A stretch of DNA of 6,765 nucleotides, from assembly GCA_947178465.1 (NCBI GenBank), contig CAMWYL010000183.1, positions 1 to 6,765 on the forward strand, written 5' to 3'. This document shows positions 1 to 6,475 of this stretch, one piece after another. The position numbers and the translations under genes are program-made. Numbering within the stretch: the stretch's first letter is position 1; every line of letters starts with the position of its first letter. Under the pieces are notes generated by a model. The model had not been told where the DNA came from, did no database searches, and saw nothing but the letters and a program-made list of their open reading frames with translations. Source of the DNA: an uncultured Lachnospiraceae bacterium (GTDB lineage: Bacteria > Bacillota > Clostridia > Lachnospirales > Lachnospiraceae).

Positions 1-600
1 TCCCGCGACCCTGTAGTCAATCTGAAATACCATTTTGTGGTTACGGCAGCATTTGTGACAAGACTCTGTATTGAGTCCGGCATGGAGTTGGAGCAGGCTT
101 TCCGCCTGAGTGACTTCTATATTTTAAAGCTCGACAATCTCCATACATGCCAGGCAGTTATCAATCTTCACGACCACATGGTTCTGGATTTTACCGGGAA
201 AATGCGGATTCTGACAAGAAGTCAGGGGATGTCCAAGCCAGTCACAATCTGTATCGATTACATTTACGCCCATATCAAGGAGCGGATTACAATTGAGGAG
301 CTTGCTGACTACACGGCTTTGTCCACAAGCTATTTATCACGCCTTTTCAAAAAAGAAACAGGCGTATCCGTGAGCGATTACATCCGTGAGAAAAAGATTG
401 AGAAGGCACAGCATCTGTTAAGGTTCTGTGATTACAGCCTGATAGAAATCACAAACTACCTTTCGTTCTCTTCACAAAGCCATTTTATACAATTGTTCAA
501 GGATTTTACAGGCATAACCCCTAAAAAATACCGTGACCTTTATTCCTCCTCTACCTGGAATGTCACAAATCCCAAAAAAAGGGATACTGTCCAGTCTTGA
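1..600 (+). CDS. AraC-family transcriptional regulator (5'-partial)
   Basis: The reading frame is open from the first base of the window, so the N-terminus lies outside; 199 residues remain. The GTG at position 37 is internal, because the upstream codons (SRDPVVNLKYHF) already belong to the conserved module that precedes the HTH in many Lachnospiraceae AraC proteins, followed here by CIESGMELEQAF and LSDFYI. The C-terminal DNA-binding domain spans about nt 229-540. It holds two helix-turn-helix units: the first around ITIEELADYTALSTSYLSRL (nt 286-345), and the second around nt 439-534, ending in the family signature FKDFTGITPKKYR. It probably activates or represses the adjacent sugar operon, with which it is convergent. 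The ligand-sensing part is missing from the window, so the effector is unknown. Its last codons form the left arm of the shared terminator. The family call is very secure; the target is inferred from position. Confidence 0.93.
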   Translation, partial: SRDPVVNLKYHFVVTAAFVTRLCIESGMELEQAFRLSDFYILKLDNLHTCQAVINLHDHMVLDFTGKMRILTRSQGMSKPVTICIDYIYAHIKERITIEELADYTALSTSYLSRLFKKETGVSVSDYIREKKIEKAQHLLRFCDYSLIEITNYLSFSSQSHFIQLFKDFTGITPKKYRDLYSSSTWNVTNPKKRDTVQS

Positions 601-619
601 TGACAGTATCCCTCTTTCT
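574..619. terminator. bidirectional intrinsic terminator between convergent genes
   Basis: There is a perfect 11-bp inverted repeat, GGGATACTGTC (581-591) and GACAGTATCCC (602-612), with a 10-nt loop. On the minus strand the stem is followed directly by seven T residues (complement of 574-580), a textbook terminator starting 7 nt after the stop codon of the MalG-type permease. On the + strand the stem is followed by the T-rich stretch TCTTTCTTTAT, so it should also end the AraC transcript. The AraC stop codon (598-600) lies in the loop. Confidence 0.87.
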
Positions 620-1465
620 TTATCCTTTGACACCACCAAGCGTCACACCCGCAATAATGTATTTCGAGAGAATCAGATATACAAGAATGATTGGAACAAT
701 TGCCACCATAATCATCATATATATTTTCCCCATATCACGGTTCATGTAATCGGCTCCTCGAAGGAGGGCAATGAGGATTGGCACCGTCATCTTATCCTTT
801 GACTGTATCACCAATGCGGGAACAAAATAATTGTTCCATGACCCCACAAAGGTAAAGATTGCCTGCACCGCCATTGCCGGTTTCATGATCGGAAGAACAA
901 TCTGGTTAAAAGTACGAAACTCCTTTGATCCGTCAATTCTTGCCGCCTCAACCAGTGAAAGCGGAAGCGACGACTGCTGATAACTGTACATAAAATAAAA
1001 TACAGATGGTGATGCGATTGACGGAATAATCAATGGAAGCAGGGAGTCATACATACCCATTTTCGTGACCAACCGCAAAAAGCCCATTGCCGTAACCTGC
1101 GTCGGCATTACAAGGATTGCCATAATAAATGTAAACGCGACCTTTTTTAATTTAAAATCATATGCATAGAGCCCATATGCGGTCAACGCGGAAAAATAGG
1201 TACAGATTGCTGCCGAGCTGCCGGAAACAATCAGGCTGTTTATGATGCCGCGTACCATCGGAAAGGTTCCGTCATTTGTAACATTCTTTAAATTCGTCCA
1301 AAAATGTCCTCCGGGCAGCGCCGAAAATCCTTTCTGCAAGTCCGCATGGGAACGTGTCGAATTAACAAGCAGGATATAGAAGAAAAACAAACACATAAAT
1401 GACAGAATGACAAGTACCACATGCGCGAAAACAGTGCGAAAACCGTTATATCCTTTTGATTTCAT
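620..1465 (-). CDS. CUT1 sugar ABC transporter permease, MalG type
   Basis: This is an inner-membrane subunit of a carbohydrate ABC importer, 281 residues, the usual size for MalG/UgpE-like permeases (BPD_transp_1). About six membrane segments can be seen, near residues 14-34, 73-98, 107-129, 142-162, 199-219 and 246-267. The cytoplasmic EAA loop that docks to the ATPase is clear at residues 173-196: EAARIDGS, then an F and the IVLPIMKP end. The C-terminus IAGVTLGGVKG is typical of MalG-type subunits. The start is the ATG at 1465, because GGAAGGAG lies 8 nt upstream of it; a longer frame to 1534 would add 23 polar residues overlapping the upstream gene. Only 4 nt separate it from the stop of the MalF-type permease, so the two are translationally coupled. 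The transported sugar is not evident from this subunit. Confidence 0.94.
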   Translation of the reverse strand: MKSKGYNGFRTVFAHVVLVILSFMCLFFFYILLVNSTRSHADLQKGFSALPGGHFWTNLKNVTNDGTFPMVRGIINSLIVSGSSAAICTYFSALTAYGLYAYDFKLKKVAFTFIMAILVMPTQVTAMGFLRLVTKMGMYDSLLPLIIPSIASPSVFYFMYSYQQSSLPLSLVEAARIDGSKEFRTFNQIVLPIMKPAMAVQAIFTFVGSWNNYFVPALVIQSKDKMTVPILIALLRGADYMNRDMGKIYMMIMVAIVPIILVYLILSKYIIAGVTLGGVKG

Positions 1466-1469
1466 TATC

Positions 1470-2420
1470 TTATCTCCTTCCCATCTTTTTATTCTTTTTG
1501 GATGCTGCCTTTGATCCATCCGGATCATCGTCATTTGTTATACGATATACAATGAAGCACAGGATACCGCTCACGATGAACAGATAGACGGACAACGCCC
1601 CCGCCATGCCATAATTCTTGCTCTTTAAGTGATTGTTAAGGAACATGATCAATGTCATAGAAGTACGGTCCGGACTTCCCTGGCCGTTGGTCAAAATCTG
1701 AGGTACATCGAACATCTGAAGTCCGCCGATAATGGATGTAATTAATGTATAGGCCAGAATCGGACGAATCAGAGGAAGCGTTATGCGGAAAAATCTCTGC
1801 ATGCTGTTGCAGCCGTCTATCTCTGATGCTTCAAAGATGTCCGGACTGATACCCATAATTGCAGCCATCAGCATAATTGTCGTGTTGCCAAACCACATCA
1901 GGAAATTCATTACGCCTACCAACGTCCTTGTTCCAAATACAGTTCCCATAAAATCAATCGGATTATCCGTAATTCCAAGTGACAGCAAAATGGAATTGAT
2001 TGGTCCCTTGTTTGAAAACAATGTAAAGAACAGCATTGCAAATGCGGATGCCATAATTAAGTTCGGCAGATAAATGACTACCTTGAAGAACTGCTGTCCG
2101 CGAATTTTCAGCCGCGCATCTACAAACCACGACGCGAGCAGCAGCGAGATTACAATCTGCGGTACAAAGCCGATAAGCCATAGAACCAGCGTATTTCCCG
2201 CATACTTCAGCATATCGGATTTCAGCAGGCTGACATAATTGGCCATTCCGATAAAATTAGGACCAATCTCTTTGAGTCCTGAACGAAAATACTCATAGAA
2301 GCTGTATCGGATTGTATCTATCAACGGAATAAGTGAAAAAATAAAGAAACATGCAAAAAACGGAAGTATAAAAATGTATCCCCACTTTGAATAATTTATC
2401 TTTTTACTTTTTTGCTTCAT
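1470..2420 (-). CDS. CUT1 sugar ABC transporter permease, MalF type
   Basis: This is the partner permease of the same importer, 316 residues, beginning MKQKSKKINYSKWGYIFILP. Membrane segments are visible near residues 13-34, 74-98, 112-134, 165-188, 221-236 and 275-293. The EAA loop is at residues 197-220 (EASEIDGC...FRITLPLIRP), a good match to the family pattern EAxxxDGxxxxxxFxxIxLPxxxP. The NYVSLLKSD segment at 61-69 matches the periplasmic region common in MalF/UgpA-like proteins. The tail after residue 296 is charged and lysine-rich (DDDPDGSKAASKKNKKMGRR) and probably cytoplasmic. The start at 2420 is preferred over an upstream frame extension to 2597, because the extension overlaps the binding-protein gene, has no membrane or family character, and AGAGGGG sits 10 nt before this ATG. 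It lies directly downstream of the binding protein. Confidence 0.94.
   Translation of the reverse strand: MKQKSKKINYSKWGYIFILPFFACFFIFSLIPLIDTIRYSFYEYFRSGLKEIGPNFIGMANYVSLLKSDMLKYAGNTLVLWLIGFVPQIVISLLLASWFVDARLKIRGQQFFKVVIYLPNLIMASAFAMLFFTLFSNKGPINSILLSLGITDNPIDFMGTVFGTRTLVGVMNFLMWFGNTTIMLMAAIMGISPDIFEASEIDGCNSMQRFFRITLPLIRPILAYTLITSIIGGLQMFDVPQILTNGQGSPDRTSMTLIMFLNNHLKSKNYGMAGALSVYLFIVSGILCFIVYRITNDDDPDGSKAASKKNKKMGRR
1474..1481 (-). promoter_or_regulatory. ribosome binding site embedded in the end of the upstream permease gene
   Basis: On the minus strand GGAAGGAG is followed, 8 nt later, by the ATG at 1465. The same bases encode the final Gly-Arg-Arg of the MalF-type permease, and that gene's TAA (1470-1472) lies between the Shine-Dalgarno and the start. 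This site fixes the start of the MalG-type permease. Confidence 0.85.
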
Positions 2421-2430
2421 AAGCTGCCAT

Positions 2431-2437
2431 CCCCTCT
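2431..2437 (-). promoter_or_regulatory. ribosome binding site of the MalF-type permease
   Basis: AGAGGGG on the minus strand lies 10 nt before the ATG at 2420. It is a weaker match to the anti-Shine-Dalgarno, with longer spacing, than the AAGGAGG of the binding-protein gene. This agrees with the usual need for less permease than binding protein. Confidence 0.6.
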
Positions 2438-2444
2438 TTCTGAT

Positions 2445-2470
2445 ACTGCGGTGCACAAATGCACCGCAGT
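2445..2470 (-). promoter_or_regulatory. intercistronic hairpin between binding-protein and permease genes
   Basis: The sequence ACTGCGGTGCA (minus strand, 2470-2460) pairs perfectly with TGCACCGCAGT (2455-2445) across a four-base TTTG loop. This gives an 11-bp GC-rich stem 11 nt past the stop codon of the binding-protein gene. No T-tract follows (the next bases are ATCAGAAAGAGGGG), so a classical terminator is unlikely. The likely role, by analogy with other sugar ABC operons, is to protect the 3' end of the upstream transcript so that the binding protein is made in excess over the permeases. Structure is seen; function is inferred. Confidence 0.7.
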
Positions 2471-2481
2471 TGATGTTATTT

Positions 2482-3921
2482 CTATTCCGGCCACTGAATC
2501 TCAGTGATTTCAGGATAGCGCTCTCTGATTGCTGTCTCAAAGTTTTCTTTTGCCTTATCGTAATCAATCTGATCCTGCAAATAATCACCAAACGCATTCT
2601 GAATCAGTTCTACACAGCCCTGGTCATATGCTGACAGCGGAGCCATCTTGATTGTGTCTGCACCGGGTGTAAAGTATGTATACGGATTCTGTCCGCCAAG
2701 GAAGTCAGATGCAAAGCTGTCGTCGCTTGCTGCTGCCTGCATAACGGATTTTGCATTTGTAAAGTCCGCATACTCCTTTGAAATCTTTGTCAGGTTATCC
2801 GTATCAGCAGTCAATGCAAGAATAATCTCCTTTACATGCTGCGGATTGTCTGTGTACTCTGCTGCAAGAACGAAAGTTCCGCCCCAGTTATATGACAACG
2901 GTGCATTTGTAACAGCCCATGCGCCTTCCTCGCCATCCCAATTGGGTTTCACCTGTGTATCAATCCCCCATGCCGGGAAAAGGAATGCAAATACCTTGGA
3001 GCTTGAGCTCATTGCCGTAAACCAGTCAGAATTCCACTGTCCCTTTACGGCCGGGTCGAAGTAGCCTGCATCCTTCCATTCCTTGGAATCCTTTACCCAG
3101 TCAAGAATCTTTTGGTCAACTCTGACAACCGTCTCTCCCGGTGCAACCCATGCCTCTGCCATACTGTTGTTGTATGTACGGAATGTATCCGCATAGCATG
3201 AAAAAGTATAATATCCGTTTGCCTTAAGCGCCTCTGCAGTCTCCTTCATGGTCTCCCAGTCCTTCGTCCTCTTGCCAATCTCCACAGGATCGTCTGTGCC
3301 GAAAACTTCCATGGCAATATCGCGACGATATACCAGGACACCCGGGCAGGCCTGCCATGTGGAAGCCCTCTGTACGCCATTCTGGTCGCAGGCAACCGTC
3401 TTCGTAAATTCAAATTGATCTGCCAGATCCGTATCCGGGTTAATCCCCAAAGACTCAAGCGTCATCGCGGCATCAATGTCCGCATCCGTGTATTTTACAA
3501 TATAGTCCAGCTCTGCCGCAAAGATATCAACCTTATCATCGGCGGCGGCAGTCAGCTGATTGTTTAATGCCTCATCCAGCTTATCCTGATACACACCATC
3601 CTGATTCGGGTTAATAATCCAACGAATTATGGTTCCATCCTTTAAGGTAGATGTGGTGCCGTCTTCAGATGTCTCCACAATCTCCGGGTAAACTGCCGTG
3701 ATGCGCGTGCGGAGCTCGTCATTGAAGCTGTATATGTTAATTACATTACCCTCTTCTGCCTGTGTGTCACCACCCGCATTCGCCGTGCCGCTTGTCTGCG
3801 CATTGTTGCTCACTTTCGCCGTGTCGCCCGTCTGCGAACCGGAATTGCTTCCTCCGCAGCCTGTCAATGTGCTTGCAGCGATGGCTGCCATTAATAAAAT
3901 ACTGACAATTTTCTTTTTCAT
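2482..3921 (-). CDS. sugar ABC transporter substrate-binding lipoprotein (CUT1 type)
   Basis: This is an extracellular solute-binding protein of the family 1 (SBP_bac_1-like) kind, 479 residues. The signal peptide is clear: MKKK, a hydrophobic stretch IVSILLMAAIAAS, then the lipobox LTGC with the lipidated Cys at residue 22. A Ser/Gly/Thr/Asn-rich linker runs to about residue 60, before the first beta strand NVINIYSFNDE, where the binding domain begins. Aromatic-rich stretches such as WIINPNQDGVY, NPYTYFTPGAD and LFPAWGID suit carbohydrate stacking, although individual ligand contacts cannot be assigned. It is somewhat longer than the usual 400-450 residues because of the linker. The start at 3921 has AAGGAGG 6 nt upstream. 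It is the first gene after the intergenic promoter and precedes both permeases, so it is the receptor of this importer. A beta-gluco-oligosaccharide ligand is inferred from the neighbouring phosphorylase only. Confidence 0.92.
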   Translation of the reverse strand: MKKKIVSILLMAAIAASTLTGCGGSNSGSQTGDTAKVSNNAQTSGTANAGGDTQAEEGNVINIYSFNDELRTRITAVYPEIVETSEDGTTSTLKDGTIIRWIINPNQDGVYQDKLDEALNNQLTAAADDKVDIFAAELDYIVKYTDADIDAAMTLESLGINPDTDLADQFEFTKTVACDQNGVQRASTWQACPGVLVYRRDIAMEVFGTDDPVEIGKRTKDWETMKETAEALKANGYYTFSCYADTFRTYNNSMAEAWVAPGETVVRVDQKILDWVKDSKEWKDAGYFDPAVKGQWNSDWFTAMSSSSKVFAFLFPAWGIDTQVKPNWDGEEGAWAVTNAPLSYNWGGTFVLAAEYTDNPQHVKEIILALTADTDNLTKISKEYADFTNAKSVMQAAASDDSFASDFLGGQNPYTYFTPGADTIKMAPLSAYDQGCVELIQNAFGDYLQDQIDYDKAKENFETAIRERYPEITEIQWPE

Positions 3922-4044
3922 GGAAATCCTCCTTAAAAATTTGCTATTGTTTTTGTTCCTTTACAGCACCTATTATATCTTGCATCGTACGCGCTGATAT
4001 ACCAAATAAACACGAAAAATGTCAAAATCTTGTCATCATTTGAA
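3922..4044. other. intergenic region between phosphorylase and binding-protein genes
   Basis: This 123-bp AT-rich region is the largest non-coding stretch in the window. It contains the candidate operator and promoter described separately, and the strong ribosome binding site AAGGAGG (complement of 3928-3934). No small ORF, riboswitch fold or convincing terminator for the upstream phosphorylase gene was seen, so read-through from upstream remains possible. Confidence 0.7.
3996..4025 (-). promoter_or_regulatory. putative sigma-A promoter for the transporter genes
   Basis: A consensus -35 TTGACA (complement of 4020-4025) is followed after 18 bp by an extended -10, TGG-TATATC (hexamer complement of 3996-4001). 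This would give a leader of roughly 65-70 nt before the binding-protein ATG. A second, perfect -10 TATAAT lies downstream (complement of 3972-3977), but no good -35 is found at the right distance from it; it could serve an activated start. Either way, transcription can begin between the phosphorylase and transporter genes. Confidence 0.55.
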
Positions 4045-4053
4045 CTATGACAA
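4020..4053. promoter_or_regulatory. TGTCA-type direct and inverted repeats, candidate operator
   Basis: On the + strand TGTCA occurs at 4020-4024 and again at 4031-4035, exactly 11 bp apart. Its inverse TGACA lies at 4048-4052. The last two expand to a perfect dyad, TTGTCAT (4030-4036) and ATGACAA (4047-4053), with a 10-bp centre. The first copy forms part of the TTGACA -35 box, so a protein bound here would touch RNA polymerase. The dyad also overlaps the stop codon of the phosphorylase gene. The stem is too short and AT-rich to be a convincing terminator. The bound regulator is unknown; the nearby AraC protein is one candidate. Confidence 0.38.
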
Positions 4054-6459
4054 ATAATATTCAATTTCCGTCTGTGCGCTAAGCAGCTCTGCCGGAATAT
4101 AATTTTCTTTCACTTGAACGCCATTGACCGTAAGCCTTTTAAAGCCTGCTTCCGCATGCTCCGGATTACGAACCGTGATATGCAGCCGGCAGTTCCTGAA
4201 ATCCTTGTCTATCTCAAAGCTGTCCCATTCCTTGGGTATTGAGGGCGCTATTCTCAATCCGCCAAAGTCCGGACGCATACCGAGAATTCCCTCAACACAC
4301 CCCACCATGACAGTCGAAGCAGTACCTGTCAGCCAATGCACATGGGAGCGCCCGAAATGCGGACTTGCTTTTCCCTCCGTGAACTGCCCATAGCAATACG
4401 GTTCCAGCTTACGGATTTCCGCCCTGTCATTCCAAGCCGCCGGCGCATTCTCCTTAAAGTAGGAAAACGCCCTTTCCCCATGTCCGCGAAGCGCTTCCGC
4501 AAGGATAATCCATCCCTGCGACTGTGAAAAAATACCTGCGTTTTCCTTGACACCCGCATTATAAATAACCGCAAGCGCACCTTCAAAGGCATTCAGGTGA
4601 TACGGCGGGTCCATAAGAATCACGCCATATTCCGTGTTCAATCTGTCATGCACCATGTCAAGCACTTTATCGGCCTGCTCCTCTGTGGCAAGTCCGCTGA
4701 TAACTGCCCAGCTTTGCGGGTTCAGCCACATATTCGCCTCTTTGTCATCTCTCCTTCCGATAACCTCGCCTTCCTCCGTAAAGCCTCTGATAAATCTGTC
4801 CTCATTCCAGCAAAGCTCCTGTATCAATTCTCCAAGCTCCTGTTGTTTTTCATCAAGGAATGCAACGTAGGCTTCATCCTTCTTATACTCGGCAAACTTT
4901 CTGAGAAGCGTCATTGCATAGTAATACTGCAAGGCCACAAAAGAGGACTCTCCATCCTTTCCCAATCTTAAACAGTCATTCCAGTCCGCATAAAGCCCTG
5001 CCGGCATACCGTGCGGTCCCAAATGCTTCATCGAGAAATCAATTGCACGTTTTAAATGCTCATAAACGGTTCCTTCTCCTTTATTGGCAAACGGAATCAC
5101 TTCATCCATAAATGCGAGATCTCCTGATTCTGACACATATTTATATACTGTAGGGAACAGCCACAGTGCATCGTCTGCCCGATACGCCGGATGCCCTGTC
5201 TCCCGGACATAAGAAGCATCATCCGGCGTGTCCTCATGTCCGGGATTATGTGTGAATTTCACAAGAGGAAGTCCTCCCCCGTTGTCAACCTGGGCCGAAA
5301 GCATAAAACGAATTTTCTCAACTGCCATCTCAGGAGCCAAATGAATAATACCCTGAATATCCTGTACGGTATCGCGATACCCATATCCATTCCGAAGCCC
5401 GCAATAGATAAAGGATGCGGCACGTGACCATATAAAAGTCATAAAGCAGTTGTAAGCATTCCATGTATTGATCATGGTATTAAAGGACGCATCCGGTGTC
5501 TTTACCTGAAAATGAGACAGTTTCTCATGCCAGTAACCGATCAGTTCATCCAGCTCTTTTGCGCAAACTGATGAAAGATCCTGATAGTCTTCAAGGATTT
5601 TATCCGCCTCATCCCTATTCTTCATTCCAAGTATGAATGCAATCTCTTTTGTTTCCCCTGCCTCAAGCGTAAGCGCTGCCGTGATTGCCCCGCATCCGTT
5701 TTCGTTGTAGCTCAGTTCTCCTCCGAGATTTCCGTTTATGACACCTACAGGGTTTCCATAACCATGATAAAGTCCGATAAATTTCTCCTTATCGCCGCAA
5801 TATGAGGCTGCTTTCGCCCCCGCCAGTCCAAAGAAACGGTCAATCGTATGCTTATTGTCAACCTCCTCCCCATCCGCAAGACCGTCAAGATTGCCGTGGA
5901 TTGTCTGCCGAATGCAGTTTTTCTCAAAGGCTGTTCTCGTGATAAACATGGAATATTGAAGGTTTACCTGATCCTGCTCATAGTTGTTGTTATTCGTAAA
6001 CTCCGCATAGCCTGTGATATTCAGCTTCCTTACCGAACCGGAATTGTTTGTCACTTTCAGGTTCCACACCTCATGAGACTTATTAAGCGGTACATAATAG
6101 AACACTTCTGAATGAATATCGCTGTAATCCGCCTCCATTCTTGTGTAGCCCGTTCCATGATGGCACTTGCTCCGATAGGTCGCCAAATCCTTTCCGACAG
6201 GCTGCCATGATGCTGACCAGTAATCCTTACTGTCATTGTCGCGAATGTATATATACCGTCCCGGCTGATCAAAGCTGTTAAACACATAACGAAGGATCCT
6301 GCCGTTTGCCCCTGACTTCGCGAAGCTGTAACCACCCGCATTATTGGAAATAATCGCACCGTATTCAGGGGACCCCAGATAATTTGCCCATGGAGCCGGT
6401 GTATCAGGCCTTGTAATCACGTACTCTCTTTTTTCATCATCAAAATAACCATATCGCAT
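4045..6459 (-). CDS. GH94 glycoside phosphorylase (cellobiose/chitobiose phosphorylase-like)
   Basis: The protein has 804 residues, the normal size for GH94 disaccharide phosphorylases, and no signal peptide, so it is cytoplasmic. It should cleave an imported beta-disaccharide with phosphate, giving a sugar 1-phosphate and a free sugar. The N-terminal beta-sandwich (about 1-290) opens with the family start MRYGYFDDEKREYVITRPDT and PWANYLG. A linker leads to the (alpha/alpha)6 barrel (about 326-715), then a C-terminal beta domain. The general acid is Asp495 in ADWNDCL. Donor-site residues fit as Arg346 (WSRAASF), Arg356 and Asp363 (YRDTVQD). The phosphate loop WLTGTAS provides Thr711 and Gly712. 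Unusually, Gln646 replaces the phosphate-binding His of characterised enzymes, and Leu629 replaces an acceptor-site Glu of cellobiose phosphorylase, while Tyr633 is kept. The exact substrate is therefore open: cellobiose, cellobionate, laminaribiose or sophorose. The start has AGGAGG 9 nt upstream. Confidence 0.92.
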   Translation of the reverse strand: MRYGYFDDEKREYVITRPDTPAPWANYLGSPEYGAIISNNAGGYSFAKSGANGRILRYVFNSFDQPGRYIYIRDNDSKDYWSASWQPVGKDLATYRSKCHHGTGYTRMEADYSDIHSEVFYYVPLNKSHEVWNLKVTNNSGSVRKLNITGYAEFTNNNNYEQDQVNLQYSMFITRTAFEKNCIRQTIHGNLDGLADGEEVDNKHTIDRFFGLAGAKAASYCGDKEKFIGLYHGYGNPVGVINGNLGGELSYNENGCGAITAALTLEAGETKEIAFILGMKNRDEADKILEDYQDLSSVCAKELDELIGYWHEKLSHFQVKTPDASFNTMINTWNAYNCFMTFIWSRAASFIYCGLRNGYGYRDTVQDIQGIIHLAPEMAVEKIRFMLSAQVDNGGGLPLVKFTHNPGHEDTPDDASYVRETGHPAYRADDALWLFPTVYKYVSESGDLAFMDEVIPFANKGEGTVYEHLKRAIDFSMKHLGPHGMPAGLYADWNDCLRLGKDGESSFVALQYYYAMTLLRKFAEYKKDEAYVAFLDEKQQELGELIQELCWNEDRFIRGFTEEGEVIGRRDDKEANMWLNPQSWAVISGLATEEQADKVLDMVHDRLNTEYGVILMDPPYHLNAFEGALAVIYNAGVKENAGIFSQSQGWIILAEALRGHGERAFSYFKENAPAAWNDRAEIRKLEPYCYGQFTEGKASPHFGRSHVHWLTGTASTVMVGCVEGILGMRPDFGGLRIAPSIPKEWDSFEIDKDFRNCRLHITVRNPEHAEAGFKRLTVNGVQVKENYIPAELLSAQTEIEYYLS

Positions 6460-6468
6460 TCTCTGTGT

Positions 6469-6475
6469 CCTCCTA
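6469..6475 (-). promoter_or_regulatory. ribosome binding site of the GH94 gene overlapping the upstream stop codon
   Basis: TAGGAGG on the minus strand holds both the TAG stop of the preceding gene (6473-6475) and the AGGAGG Shine-Dalgarno (6469-6474), with 9 nt to the ATG at 6459. It fixes the start and shows that the two genes are cotranscribed and probably translationally coupled. Confidence 0.85.

Noticed and set aside
37..39. GTG at 37 as the start of the AraC gene
   Set aside because: The frame is open upstream and the preceding codons match the conserved KYHF module of related regulators. The gene is truncated by the window edge.
533..802. Plus-strand 89-codon open frame spanning the terminator
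   Set aside because: It overlaps the end of the AraC gene, crosses the terminator hairpin and continues antisense to the permease. The His-rich composition is not that of a known small protein.
1466..1534. Longer start for the MalG-type permease
   Set aside because: The extra 23 residues are polar and overlap the end of the MalF-type permease gene. The internal ATG at 1465 has a strong ribosome binding site 8 nt upstream.
2421..2597. Longer start for the MalF-type permease
   Set aside because: The extension runs through the intercistronic hairpin into the binding-protein gene, and its composition is unlike a membrane protein N-terminus. The ATG at 2420 gives a normal family start.
2648..3064. 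Plus-strand 138-codon open frame opposite the binding-protein gene
   Set aside because: It lies entirely antisense to a well-supported gene, has no recognisable domain, and shows no ribosome binding site that would support it. It is a mirror frame.
3980..4000. Possible CcpA cre site around the CGTACG core
   Set aside because: The flanking bases do not form the expected TGNAANCG...NCA pseudo-palindrome. Only the six-base core is symmetric.
4030..4053. Dyad after the GH94 stop codon as an intrinsic terminator
   Set aside because: Only a 7-bp AT-rich stem with a 10-nt loop, overlapping the stop codon, and no clean T-run directly after it. An operator role fits better.
4597..4971. Plus-strand 124-codon open frame opposite the GH94 gene
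   Set aside because: It is antisense to conserved catalytic-domain coding sequence and has no family features. It is most simply a by-product of codon use on the other strand.
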